Assembly: GCF_918797505.1 (NCBI RefSeq)
Contig: NC_092794.1
Coordinates: 73,011,345-73,075,344 of the forward strand
Direction: 5' to 3'
Source of the DNA: Bemisia tabaci
Taxonomy: Eukaryota; Arthropoda; Insecta; Hemiptera; Aleyrodidae
Length of the DNA: 64,000 bases
Both the position numbers and the translations under genes were made by a program. Numbering within the stretch: the first letter of the stretch is position 1; each line of letters opens with the position of its first letter. The notes below the pieces were generated by a model. That model saw only the letters and a list, made by a program, of their open reading frames with translations, did no database searches and had not been told where the DNA came from. Positions 42,114 to 54,222 of this stretch are shown here, in pieces.

Positions 42114-44300
42114 ATGGATAGAGACCCGAGAGGGGAAAACAAGGAGGATACGGACAAAGCGGAAAAATAGGAAACTACGGGAATAAAGGATAGTGCGGAA
42201 AAATCGGGAAATATTGAGAACATGGATAAAACGGAGAATGCGGAGAACGAGGAAAGGACGGAAAATGTGGAGAGCAGCAGGAAAGTAGAAGGAATAGTAC
42301 CAGAAGTCACGAGTCAGCAAATAACCAAGTTTTTAAAGGCATACAAGGAAAAGCAGGACAAAGAGAAGGTTGGCGGGAAAGAAGGGAATACTGAGGATAA
42401 AAAAATAACGGACCCCAAGGAGTTTAAAGGAGAAGGAAATGAAGGCAAGGAATTAAAGGAATTGGAGAAAATGGAGGTTAATGATCTGGAGGAGAATCTG
42501 ATACGAGGTCAAGGAAACATGTTAACTGGAACACCTGTTATATCTTTCCCATCCCCACAAGGATGGAAAAGGGATAGGTCGCACTCGTTAAGCACCGATT
42601 CGAGTGGGAGGCCGACTCCGATAAAAGAGAGAAGGGCGGTGAAAAGATTCGCGGTGGATCAGGATGATCTGCCCGTAGGGTTTGATGAGGCAATGGAGGC
42701 AAAAAGAATGGTGGAGGAAGAGCTCCTATTTTATGTGAAAGCTCAGAAAACAAAGAGCTGCATACACAGTAGGATTAAGGAGGATATAGCCAAGTTGAGA
42801 CTACAGGATGACAGGTTGAGATGTATTACGGCCGATACTGTGGTTGCAGAGAGAGGGCTGTCTATGAGAAATAGGCTAGAGGATACGGATCTACTGGCGG
42901 AAAAAATAGCGAGAAGGCTTGAACAGACGGTCCTTGAGGGGGTAGGGGTTACGATGGTGAAAACCATGAGAGAGTCATTCGAGGTAGCTAATGAAGCAAG
43001 GACGAGTGTGGAAAACGAGGTAATGAACCAATTAGAGGTATGGAAGAGACAGATTGAGAGGACCGTGGAGGAGAATACAGAACATCAGAGAATGCACTAC
43101 GCGGAATTAACGGAGAGACTGGTTAAGATGGGAAATAAAATCACACAGGTGGTGGCCTGTGAGGAAGCGAGGGAGAAGAATAGGGTTACAGAAGTGAGGG
43201 AAATAGAGAAGCTGAAGGAAGCTATAGTAAAAAAAGAAGGAATAATAAAAGATACGGCAACCAAGGCAGAAAGCAGCGAGAAACAGAGAAAGCAGGCAGT
43301 TAAGGATATTGAAAAGCAAATGGAAAAAATGGAAAAAACGCAGAGGGAGACGAGAGGAATTGGGGAAATTAATGGAGAGGATAGAGGGTATAAAATGGAC
43401 GGCCCCCGAAGGTAGTGTAGATACATTAGTAGAAAAATTGCAAGCGTTTAATGATGTAGTGGATATTATGAGAAATACGGGAGAGCAGTTAAACAAAATT
43501 GAGAGAAAGCAGAAGGAGATAGCGGAGGAAATCGGGACCCTGCCCCGGGAACCAAATGTAAAAAACTCCTATAGTCAGATGGTCAAAAATAAACAGGAGG
43601 AAAGAAGAGACGTCAAGATTATCCTAGAAGATGCCAACGACCCCGATGGTAAAGAGGTGAAAGACAAAGTTAAGGACCTCATCAAGGATCAAGGTTGGAA
43701 GGTTCAAGGGTTAGCCAAAACAAAGACAGGGGCGATTCTCACGGTAAAGGGGTCGGAAGAAGAAGTAAATAGAAAGCTAAAAGAGATACCAGTGATTAGA
43801 GAGGGAAAACTTACGACGAGGGAAGTAAAAGACAAAAAGCCTATGGTTCGGATTAATGGGATTGATTCAGAAATAAACGAGGAAGACTTAATAGAGGAAA
43901 ATCCGTCAGAAGAACTTCAAGGGATGGGAGAGGGAAGATTTTAAGAAAGCGGTAGGTAAAGGAATAAAGAAGAAAACGAGGAATGACAAGGTTGCAACGT
44001 GGATTCTAGAGGTGTCAGGGAAGCTCGGACAACAAATTCTAGAAATGGGGATAATTTATGTGGCATACAATGGATGCAGGGTATGGGACCACATAGACAT
44101 ACTCAGGTGCTACAAATGTCACAAACTAGGGCACGTGGCAAAAAGATGCGGGGAGAAGGAAAGATCTATGCTCGTGGTGTGGAAAGCCTGGACACAAAAG
44201 AGCGGAATGTAAAGTAGAGGCCCCCACATGCGCATGTTGTCATGGTCAGAAAATAAGGTCAGATCACGACGTCTTCGATCATGGATGCCCGTCATTGATC
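42114..44300 (+). pseudogene. Element F ORF1 (gag-like, several breaks)
   Basis: The ATG at 42114 is in frame with the main open segment but is followed by a TAG at 42168-42170. From 42222 the frame gives an acidic, Lys/Glu-rich N-terminus, a Ser/Pro segment (FPSPQGW, SHSLSTDSSGRPTP) and a long helical region to about 43380, where a frameshift moves it to the frame ending at 43944. The RRM-like part (VKIILEDANDPDGKEV, KTKTGAILTVKG) is followed, after another shift, by CYKCHKLGHVAKRC near 44110 and CACCHGQ near 44235. Element G shares the distal half of this ORF1. Confidence 0.75.
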
Positions 44301-44339
44301 AGAGAGATGGAGTGGATAGTGAGGAGAACAGACGAAGAG

Positions 44340-45558
44340 AGGAAAGAGCGAGGAGGGGACCAACGAGTTCCGCAGCTGGTGCGCAAAGCAGAATATCGAT
44401 GTAGCGTCGGCTCAAGAGCCGTACACAAGAGGAGACGGTCTTCCAACCTTATGGTCCGGCGTAAGATTGGTATGCGACAGAACATCAGGAGATAGAGTCA
44501 GGGCAGCAATCTATATCTTCAATAGGAGAATAGACGTCCTAGCACTGACAAACAACATGGATAGAGACCTTGCCACATGTATGATAGAAACAAAAGAGGG
44601 GAAAATGCTCATAGCAAGCGTTTACTGCCACAATACCAAGAATGTAACGACAGACGAGCAAGAAGAAGAGATGAGAGAACGAAGTTCCTATAGAACGGTC
44701 TCCTTCGTGGCGGTGGTGGCATTAGCGGCCGTTCTCCCGATAGATTACGAGATTGAAATAAGGCACCGTATTGAAAATACCAAATACGACTTGATGAAGC
44801 AAGGTACTCCACCTAACGAGAAAAAGCAATTGGCACAGACTCTAGAGCGCACCCTCAGATCTGAGGCGTGGCAGAGATGGCAGACCGAGTGGGAGAACGA
44901 GCACCGCGGGGTAAGGACCCGAAGGTTCATCCCAGATGTCAAAGAATGAGAATTCACGGAGACGAGAGTTAGCACGCACATGTCCGGTTATATAACTGGG
45001 CATCTGGGTGTCAACTCATTCCTCCAAAGTGTAGGAGCCGCGGACTCTGACCTATGTCCGTGCGGGGAGGTAGAAATGGTAGACCACTTCGTGTGGAACT
45101 ACCGGATCTATGAGGAAGCGAGGTTGAGACTGATCGAGGGGTTAGGCGAGGCCGACTCGTCAGATCTCAAGGTCGGGTCGACTTACCAAGCGATTGGTAA
45201 GGCAATCCAGGCCATCATGGACCAGCGTAAGGTTATGATGCACACCGCGCCTCGAATACCGCGATTCGTCGAGCCGGCTGACTTGGAGCAGGATCCGGAC
45301 GAACCCGAGGAGGTAGAGGCGGAGCAACTTGCAGGTGAAGCTGCTGTGGCGGACGGGCCACCACAGGTCTCCGGACGTGTAAGTGGGGGCGCGTCTGCCA
45401 CGGACGATAGCGGTAACGGGGCGGACGGACCGGGAGTTTTCCAGGATTGTTTGTACCGGGTCCCTCCGCACCGGGACGAAGCGAGGAAGACGGGGCAGGG
45501 GGTTTTTCGCAAGTTTTTGACCTTGCCCCCTCTACTTCAGCGACGGCCGCTACGATAG
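44340..45558 (+). pseudogene. Element F ORF2: endonuclease start fused to C-terminus
   Basis: Sequence from KSEEGTNEFRSWC through QEPYTR, VRAAIYIFNRR and VYCHNTKN (44340-44680) is the first half of an endonuclease like that of element I. At about 44681 it jumps to the C-terminal region (YRTVSFVAVVAL, RFIPDVKE, then SGYITGHLGVNSFL and the zinc motif CPCGEVEMVDHFVW with its final Cys lost). The rest of the endonuclease and the whole reverse transcriptase are deleted. An in-frame TGA at 44947-44949 adds a break. A Glu/Ala/Pro-rich tail follows to 45558. Confidence 0.8.
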
Positions 45559-46384
45559 CGGCAACGACAGTAACCGTGCGCGATCGGGGCCGCAGCAGTG
45601 GAGAGACCTCACCGGTGAGCCCTACGGGGGGAACCAATGCGGAGCATCCGCGACTGAGGCTCCGGTCGAAACGCAGCACAGTTGCGAAACCGAAACCTCC
45701 GAGGGTGAGGAAGGATCCTCGCGACGATGAGGGGAATATTATCCGAAGCTGCGGGCGGTGAATCTCGGTAAGCGAGGCGGCAACGATCCGGCGTGGAACC
45801 GGAATAAGTCTTACAGGACAACGTCGAAACGCAATAGAAAGAAACGAACCAAAGGAACTAGTGAAGCCGAGAGAACGGGTCAGGCTAGACCGTATGGGAC
45901 GGATACAGCAAGCACAAGTTCAGAAGACTCAGGGGAACGGGGGGCGGGAGGGAAAAAGGGCAGACGGGACGAGAGTCCCCGGGAACGAAGAGGGGGGCGG
46001 AGATATATTAGGGACCCCTAGAGGGGGGGCGGGTTAGGAGTAGACGTTAGGAGCCCTGGAGCTGGGGGGCGGCGGGTTCGGGAGGCGGTCGGGAAACGGC
46101 GGCAACGCCAGGGGAAAGCTAGGTAGGGCGAGCGCCGGGTCCGCCTGGCGCTCGGTTCGAATACAGGCCCACCTCCAGCCACGGGCGGCCGTCCCGTTAA
46201 TGGAGGAAGCGGTCGAGACGGCAAAGGGCCTCCACCGCGAGACGGGGACACCCATCCCGTCTATAAACTCAATTGGGTACTCGGGATAGCGGAGCCCCGG
46301 GGCAGGTGTTTAGGTGAAAGACACGCTGTGTCACCTGTCCCGCCGCTATAATGGTGTTGGAATTTCGAGGTGGCAAAGGGTACA
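45559..46384 (+). other. Element F 3' part, interrupted by element I
   Basis: GC-rich sequence. A shifted frame (45447-46021) keeps open over a charged Arg/Lys/Glu stretch and may be the degraded end of the ORF2 C-terminal extension. It ends GGCAAAGGGTACA at 46372-46384, the left copy of the 13-bp duplication flanking element I; the continuation is at 53653. Confidence 0.6.
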
Positions 46385-47308
46385 ACAACAACAACAAATT
46401 TTGAGATTAACGTGCCGGTACCTGGGCGGCGCTAGGCCGTCCTCACCCGGCACGGGGGGTCTACCCCTCGTGTCGAAAGGTTAGCGGAACCGGGTTCGTT
46501 CCCACGTCCTCAGCGTGCCGACCTGGGATTGGACTTGCCCCAGATCGGTACCGATGCGCTCGGTGGGCGATCAACTCCGGCCGGGGCCGGGGGAGTTAGT
46601 TGACTTACGATCTGCTCTGCTTGGTTTTTGCAGTTCGCTGAAGGCTCCCTGCTCCGCACCAGCTGGCGGTCGGTGTCATCCAAACACCTGACACTTTTGG
46701 CTGCCTATGCCGTTTGCATGGATTCCTCGTTTCCGAGGTTCCAAGGTAATTTAGCGTCTTCCAACGTCGGGACTTAGTCCCTGGCCTTGAGCGAAGTTGG
46801 TCTAATACCACCGGTAAAGGCGAGAGTCTTTAGTCGACTCTTACCCCTACCCCAAGCTAACCCGCCTTCACTCGGAACCACACAGAGTCCAAACCCGTGG
46901 AGGCCGCAGGATCGTATCCTGTGGGCGCAGACCTCCCCCCCGGGTACCAGGATTCAAACCGACGCCTCGGTAGGGGCTTAACAGCCAGGGCTCTTGGTCG
47001 GCCCGAGGAGGGGTCCTAAGGACCCCGAAACTCTCTGCTCATCTTGCTCACTCTTCGGCGAGCTTCCGGCTCGCTTTTACCTCTCGCTGTATACTCCAGT
47101 TCAATCTTTCTCGCTGTCGAACCCGCCTGGGGGGGAGCAAAACCGCTTACCGGCGGATAAAATCTCCTGTTCCTCCAGTCGTTTTCGTCTCTTTCACGCT
47201 GGCTTACGTTTCCTCGTTTCACCCTTGTACAGGTGGCTGCGTTTACATTCTTACGCTGCCTATAAGGGCTTCGCGATTGTTTCGGCTCCTCTTTCATCAC
47301 GGACGCTG
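46385..47308 (-). other. Element I 3' UTR and tail
   Basis: It contains the 3' UTR block common to the other elements (GGCGGGTTAGCTTGGGG, CACCGGTGGTA, GACACCGACCGCCAGCTG in minus orientation) and the terminal hairpin CCGTGCCGGG/GGCACG. It ends in four to five GTT units. On the 3' side it is followed by TGTACCCTTTGCC instead of the 28S-type TGTCCGTATC. Confidence 0.8.
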
Positions 47309-50300
47309 TCAACCCGGACCGTTCGCTACCCTCCTCTTCGCGCAGATTTTCTTAAGGCTCTTCCTTATCGCGTCGTACACTCTCTTGTCTTTGATGTCTG
47401 TCGGGTCTTCAGCGTCCCCCATTCTGTTCATCATTTCTTCTCTCTCGCTCAGGTGTCTTTCACACTCCCATACAACGTGGTCGATGGATTCTACTTCTCC
47501 ACATTCACACCGGTCGGTTTCCGCTTTCCCGAGCCTATAGAGGTACTGTCGCACCCCTATGTGCCCGGTGACGTAGCCGACCGCCCATCTATCCACTGTT
47601 CTCTTACTCTCCGCCCATTCTCTCACATTGCCGATCATTTCTTTCACTCTGACGTTTTTGATCTGACCGGTGGTGCCGGTCCTGATCTTTTCGTCGTATT
47701 CCACTTGCGCGTATTCTTCCTCCCATTCTTCCCATTCGCACTCTATTAGTTCGTCTTCGTATTCTCTGATTATCATTCTTCTCTCTGGGTTCTCTATTCC
47801 TTCCATTCTGCGGTCGTATCTCCCTTCTTCCACTTTTCCTCTCACTCTAACCATTCGTTCTGCCGGAAGCTTGCCGCAGAGGACTACCAACGCTAACCAA
47901 GATGTTGTTCTATACGCCGCTGTTGCTGCAAGGAGGGCCGCTCTTTGCTCCGCTCTTATGGTGCGCTTGATGTGCGATTCCTCTACCTGTTCGTGCCACA
48001 TGCATGCGCCGTAGAGGAGGGTAGGGAGGAAGGCTCCTTCGTAGATCACATTCATCGTCTTAAAGCCGACTCCCCAGGTAGCTCTGTTGACTCTTTGCAT
48101 TGCTCTCATGACGCTGCTCGCTTTCTTCGCTGCTTTCTTCGCTTGTTCTGTGAATAGCCATGACTGGTCTAGGAGCAATCCCAAGTACGTGATGCTATCT
48201 ACCCATTCTAGGACTTCTTCGTCTAGCATCACCAGTGGTCTCCATTCGATTTTGTGTTTGATGAAGGCTTTTCCTTTCTGGATCGCTCCTTTCAGGAGGA
48301 CCCCTTTGGTTTTTTCGAGACTCCACTGTAACTTCGCTTTGTTCAGCCACGTACGCAGTTCCCTCATGATTTCGTTTAGCTTGAGCTCTAGTTCTTTTTC
48401 ATCGTCGGATTCTACGAGTATCACTATATCGTCTGCGTACGCTATTATACTGACCCCTTCTCCAAATTCTCTCTGCAAGAAATCATGGGGTAATATTATC
48501 CAGATTATCGGGCCTGGTACACTTCCTTGGGGGCATCCTTTCTGTATCTCGTAGATAAACCGCTGTAGTGTTTTCCTCACTCCGATGCTCCTTCCGCGGA
48601 GGTAGTCACGCAGCACTCTGTATAGGTTGCCGGGGCACTCCAAATCTTTCATCACGCTCAGTACGAGGGGAGGCCAGGCGTTATCGAAGGCTCCCTTCAC
48701 GTCGACAAACACTCCCGCAACGTATTTCTTCATGGATCCTCTGACTACCTTTTTCAGTTTGCAAAGGGCGTCCGTGGTCCCTCTGCCTGGGGTAAAGCCG
48801 AATTGCTTCTCGCTGTGGACTCCTTTCTCGGTCATCCATTTTCTTAGCTTTCTCACTACTACTTTCTCTGCCATTTTTCCAATTACGGATAGGAGCGTGA
48901 TGGGTCTGTACGACCCTTCTTCCTCCGGTGGTTTACCTTGTTTCAGCAGAATTACGAGTTTTCCTTCTTTCCAGTCTTTTGGGTATCTTCCGGTCTCGAG
49001 TATTTTCCTGACTATCCAGGTCAACTCTTCCCCTAGTACTCCCCAGGATTCTTTCATCACCTTTACTTCTATGTTATCAGGCCCTGGTGCCTTCTTGTTA
49101 TTCATTTCGCTCAAGCCGAGGAACACGTCTTCTTCTTCTACTTCCGTAACGTCGGGACCGGTACTCTCGTTGTATTCAGCTTCATCTCTGAGTCGTGCGT
49201 GTTCCTCCGTGTCATTTTCCTGGGGGTCTGCCGGGAACATTTTAGTACAGAGCTTTCTGAGGGTCTCTTCCATCGTTTCTGTCTCTTCTCCGTTGTTCGT
49301 GTTTAGGGCGCTTAGGACCATCTCTGTTTTCATTTTGTTGGCGGACATCTTGTATATAATACTCCACGGATTGGCGCGGCCTGTTTCCGTGACGAACTTC
49401 CTCCAGCTCTCATGCTTCTCTTTTTTAATCATTTGTTTGAATTTTCTCGTCTCTCTCTCAAGTCTCTCTTTTTTCTTCCTCTTTTCTTCTCCTTGTGGCT
49501 CTCTCTCGTATTCTCTTCTCGCTTTTCTGACCTCTCTTTTCTGATTATTTAGCTCTGCTCCCCACCATTTGACTCCTCTCCCTTTTCCAATTTGACTCTT
49601 CCGCATACTCTCTCACTTACTGTAATTACTACCTCTGTTACTCTTTTCGCTCTCTCTTCTAACTCGTCTCTCGTTTCATCTATCTCTCTTCTCGTTTCCC
49701 ATGCCATCGAAAGTTCGTCACGGTATCTTTGCCAGTCTGTGCCTTCCGTTCTGATCCTTCCGGTGATGTTTGGAGTATTGTTGATCTCGTGGTCATATAT
49801 CTCCATTAGAATCGTTCTGTGGTCTGCTAGAGTCATATTTTCTCCGTCCTTGAGTACCTTCCACTCAATTTTGTTGATTAGATTTTCAGAGGTCAAGGTG
49901 ATGTCGATATTCCTCTCTTTGTTCGTGTTATATATCCTCTGTAGGTATTTGGATTACCTGGTTTGTTGACGACATGTGAATTCTGCATGAAGTTGAGCGC
50001 TTCCTCCATCTCCTCCCCCCGGGTGTCTGTTTTATTGCTGTACCACATAGGGCTTTTTGCGTTTGCGTCCAAACCAGCAACGAAGTCGACTTCTGGGTAT
50101 TTCTGTGTTAGTTCTTCATACTTTTCTATTCTTTCTCTAATCTCTTCTGCTTGTTCTTCTTCTGTTGCATTTTTCGTATTATGACAATATATGCTTGTTA
50201 CAAGTATTTTTCCTTCTTCTGTTTCTATCATGCATGCGGCCAAATCTCTATCCATGCTGTTTGTTAAAGCTAAGACATCTATCTTTCTGTTGAATATGTA

Positions 50301-50495
50301 GATCGCTGCTCTTACTCTGGTTCTTGCTGTTCTGTCGCAGATTAGTCTTGCTCCAGGCCATGTAACTGGAAGTCCGTCTGCTCTTGTGTAGGGCTCTTGA
50401 GTCAATGCAACATCGATGTTCTGTTTTGCGCACCAGCTGCGGAGCTCGTTGGTCCCTTCCTCGCTCTTTCCGATATTTACTTGTACGATTTTCAT
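47309..50495 (-). pseudogene. Element I ORF2: endonuclease-reverse transcriptase (two frameshifts)
   Basis: The ATG at 50495 overlaps the ORF1 stop (ATGA). The endonuclease has QVNIGKS, TQEPYTR, AGLDANAKSPMW and, after a frameshift near 49900, LADHRTI. A second shift near 49580 leads to the reverse transcriptase: NKKAPGPDNIEVKV, YRPITLLSVIGK, FVDVKGAFDNAWPP, GCPQGSVPGP (Leu to Pro compared with the fragment at 53500) and AYADDIVILV. The C-terminal zinc motif CECGEVESIDHVVWEC is intact. About 1,060 codons in total, as in E1. Two frameshifts make it non-functional, but decay is slight. Confidence 0.88.
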
Positions 50496-53254
50496 ATTTC
50501 GATGCCAGCGCTGATCCCTATTCTGTTGGCCGCTTTCCCGATCTCGGCTTCAAGGGCTTTCCTTTATATTGGGCACTTGTTGCTCAGGTGAGTGTGCTTC
50601 TTTTTCACTTCCGGATTCTCTCTGTAGCATGTGATACATCTTTGTTCTCTGTTACATTCTCTTGCTATGTGCCTTTTTGAGCCACAATTGAAACAAACCT
50701 CCTTGTTACTGCACGTCGCTGCCTGGTGCCCTGATTCCCCGCACCGGTAGCAGTGGGTGACTTCGGCGTAGTCTTCCACCGGGCAGCGCCTCCAGCCGAT
50801 GTAGACATATTCTTCTTCTAGTATGTGTTTCCTCATCCTTGGTGTTACAGTCATTATTATACTTCTGCTAAACTTTCCTGAGATTTCTCTTAGGATTTTC
50901 GCCTCTGCCTTCATAATCTTTTCTGTGTATCCTTTTGCTTTGAGGCATCTGTTCATCAGGTCGTTGTACATTTCTTCTGCAGTTGTTTGCGTGTCTACTC
51001 TCCCGATTCTTATTAAAGTGTTACTGGGAAGCGGTTCTCTTACTTCCAGCCCTTTCTTTTCTAGCTCTTCTAATAGTTTAACTTGATCCAGTCCTTCCGC
51101 CTTAAATTCCATGTAAGCTCCGTCTTTGATTGGCACCATCTTCTTTACCTTCAGATTCCCTCTAATCGGCTCAGCTGTTTCTTGGATTTCCTTTACTATT
51201 TTTTCTCCTCTTGTAGCTTTCTTGCTTTTGACAACCATCCGTATTGTGTCGGGGGATGGGGCTTTGATTTGTTCTTCGATCTTCTCATGCGTCGTCTTCG
51301 GTCCTTTTCTCTGCCTTTTCTTTTCCACCGTTTCCCATGGGCCTTCCAACCTCTTGCAGTGGGTGATCACCGCCTCCTGCACGCTGCTTAGCCCTTTCTT
51401 GATCGCGTCTTCGATAGGTTTCTGCTTAATGATGTTCTCTCCTTTCTCGGCCATGACCTAACCGATTGCTTCCAGTACTACCTTCTCTATCGCTTCCTTT
51501 GTTACCTCTTTCTTCTTGTTTGCTTCTTTTATCTCCTTCATCTCCTTCTCCATTTTCTCCAATTGTAGTCTCATTTGTACCTGTTGCGTTTGGAGGTATT
51601 TTCTATTTTTGTTCTCAGTTTCTTTCTGCTCTGTTATGGCGTTGAGTATCTTTTGCATATCAGCCTCTCTTCTCTTGTTCTCTTCTGCCAGGATTATTTG
51701 TACTTCGTATTGGCTTTGGCTGGCCTGAGCGTTGGCTTGGTTGCTCCTGGTCACCTCCAGTACTTGCTCTAACTTCCTTATTTTTGCTATCAATCTCTTT
51801 GTGACTCCGGCGTAAAACTCGTCTGTTTTCTTGGTTTTCTGGAAAGCTCTTTTTCCCTGCTTACTGTCGGAGTAATATCGTTGTAGCTCTTCTTGCAGGC
51901 TCTGAACTCTCGCCCACTCTGCTGCCGCGACGTCGAACTCTACATCGTTTACTTCTTCCCTAATCTGCGGTGTGAAGAAATCTTGGAGGGACGTCGTTGA
52001 CGTGCGTCTCGATTGGTTTGTAATATCGAGTGGGTCATCGATTGGGTCCACATATACAATGTCTTCGTCGTCTTTGTTTTCTTTGATCCTTTTTGCTTCT
52101 TCTTCCGCTTCTTGATCCCTTGTTCTTTTTCGTTTAAGTTCCACTTGTGCTTCCATCTGCTCTTCTTCTTTCTGTTTTCTTGTGTCCTCCCCGGGGGACT
52201 CGCATTCTCTGTCTTCCACTTCTTTGAATTCCATGTGGAAGCTCCTTTCTGTTCCGGTCTCGTCCGAGTCGCTTTGTGTATATTCTAGTTCCGACTCCAG
52301 ACTACTTTCTGAGGAAGGTGATGAAATTCTGCTACGTATGCCATTTTGTAGCCTTTCATTATCTTCTTCTTGTCTTCTTAGCATCTTTTTGATCTCTCTC
52401 TCTCTCTCTCTCTTTTCCATTCTTTTCCTTGTTCTTTGTTCTTCTTCCCTTCTCCTTTGTTCTTCTTGCTTCTCCTTCTCTACTTTGGCTAGCTCTTCTT
52501 TCTTCTTCTCTTCTTCCTTCCTCCTTAGTTCTTCCGCTTTTTTCTTTTCTTCTTCCTTCTTTTTGGCTAGTTGTTGTTTTCTGATTTTTATTTCTTCTAT
52601 CCGCTTTTCCATGTTTCTAATTTCTTCTGCCATTTCTTCTTCCTCTCGTATGTTCTCACTCTGGTTCTTCTTGTACTCCTCGAATTTTTCTAGTTTTCTC
52701 CTCTCTGATTCCAGCGCTTCTTCTTCGATGGTTTTAGCTTTTGGAGCATCCTTCATCTGTTTGTATTTTTCTAGCTTCCGCTTTTCGGTTTCTCTGGCTT
52801 CCTCTTGTTCCTTTTCCAGGTTCCTCTTGTTGTTTCTTTTCTTCATCTTCATTCCCTGTCGGGTTTGCTCCACTCTGGAGATTGCCTTTTTAATCTCCGT
52901 TTCCGAGTCTGCTGTTGAATCCTCGGTTCGGCTGTCCACAGCCCTTTCTTTGTGTTCTCCTTTTTCTTCGTCACTGCTTGATGATGTTTGACCAGTTGGA
53001 ACGGCCATAGCAATGAGGTCGTTCGGGGCGATTCTGCTTCCATGTCCCGTCTGCTCTTCCTTCTTTACCTCGCTGTTCGCTATTACGTGCTGATGTCTTG
53101 CGAACCATATTATGTATTCTGCCTCTGTTTCTTGGTGTGTACTTCCTCCCGACCCTCGTTCAACAGGGCTGCCGGAGCTTCCCGAGGGCCATCCTCCTCC
53201 TTTCCTGCTTTCTTTTCCCGATCCGCTTTCAACAAGGCTGCCCAAGCTTCCCAC
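50496..53254 (-). pseudogene. Element I ORF1 (gag-like, two stops)
   Basis: The first ~35 codons from 53254 are junction sequence with a repeated GS-L-ES-G unit. True ORF1 similarity begins at QETEAEYIIWFARH, as at 12690. A very long Glu/Lys/Arg coiled coil follows (52900-52380), then the Q-rich segment (QSQYEVQ, LQTQQVQMRL). A TAG at 51458-51460 replaces a Lys codon seen at the same place in element H (EAIGKVMAEKGE). The frame continues in phase through MVVKSKKATRGEK and the zinc knuckles CYRCGESGHQAATC and CFNCGSKRHIAREC. A TAA at 50564 is premature: the original stop overlaps the ORF2 ATG. Confidence 0.8.
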
Positions 53255-53257
53255 GGA

Positions 53258-53639
53258 TCACCCACCCCCTTCCTTCCTTCCTCTAATCCTTTCCTCGAAG
53301 CCTTTTCCTTTCTGGATTGCTCCTTTCAGGACGACCCCTTTAGTTTTTTCGAGACTCCACTGTAGCTTCGCTTTGTTCAGCCACGTACGCAGTTCCCTCA
53401 TGATTTCGTTTAGCTTGAGCTCTAGTTCTTTTTCATCGTCGGATTCTACGAGTATCACTATATCGTCTGCGTACGCTATTATACTGACCCCTTCTCCAAA
53501 TTCTCTCTGCAGGAAATCATGGAGTAGTATTATCCAGATTATCGGGCCTAGTACACTTCCTTGGGGGCATCCTTTCTGTATCTCGTAGATAAACCGCTGT
53601 AGTGTTTTCCCCACTCTGATGCTCCTTCCGCGGAGGTAA
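53258..53639 (-). pseudogene. Reverse-transcriptase fragment at the 5' end of element I
   Basis: The frame encodes LRGRSIRVGKTLQRFIYEIQ, GCPQGSVLGPIIWIILLHD, AYADDIVILVES and WSLEKTKGVVLKGAIQKGK, nearly identical to the same part of the ORF2 at 47309-49606. It then joins a Gly/Ser repeat and ORF1 sequence. It is out of order for a normal element, so I read it as a second template copied at the end of integration. Confidence 0.8.
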
Positions 53640-53652
53640 GGCAAAGGGTACA

Positions 53653-54222
53653 GCTGCAAGCTGGCTAGTGCCGATGTGAAAGGCGCCGGCCGATGATTGC
53701 AACTCATCTATGAGGGAACGTGGGTCCCCTCCACTCTCCATCGCAGGAGTCAGGTAGCCGCGCACGGTACGACTAAGTACGAAGGCGAGAAAGTGCCATC
53801 AGGCAACGAAAGCCACTGGAAACGAGACGAGGGATCTCGGCTTCGGCGAAACACCCGAGGCGTGCATAGGCGCCGCCTCTGGTACCTCCGCAGAGGTTCG
53901 GACGACGGCCTGGCCGGGCCAATTCCGAGCGGAGGCAGGGATGTTATCCACACATCCCGAACTGCCTGTGAAAACACCGACCGACGTGAAAACTCGGCGG
54001 TAAGTTAAGGCGACCTTGTCCCCGAGGTCAGCCCACCAGTGCTCAACTGGTACGTGCAGAGCAGGGCACGGCTCCGGAGGTAGTAGAAAATCGAACTTCG
54101 GTTCGAGATCTCCCCCCATTGGCATCCCCCCGGGGAGGGGCGCCCGTGACCGATTTAAGGGAACCTGATGTCGGTAACCGGCGTAACGGCACGTAAAAAT
54201 AATAAATCTACTTTCTTCTTCT
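53653..54222 (+). other. Element F 3' UTR, second half and tail
   Basis: This is the continuation of element F beyond element I: GCTGCAAGCTGGCTAGTGCC onward, GC-rich, ending GGCACGTAAAAATAATAAAT and three TTC units. It is immediately followed by a 14-bp R1 target copy. The sequence differs from the shared 3' UTR block except for the GGCACGTAAAA end also seen in E1. Confidence 0.75.

Larger units (their letters stand above)
46385..53639 (-). mobile_element. R1-clade element I, inserted in element F
   Basis: This 7,255-bp minus-strand insertion is flanked by GGCAAAGGGTACA at 46372-46384 and 53640-53652. Minus-strand order: a reverse-transcriptase fragment (53639-53300), ORF1 (53115-50496), ORF2 (50495-47309), 3' UTR (47308-46400) and a short (GTT)n tail. 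Removing it joins the two halves of the element F 3' UTR. The 13-bp duplication and the complete ORF1/ORF2/3' UTR order support target-primed insertion with a template jump at the 5' end. The target is not the 28S site. Confidence 0.85.
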
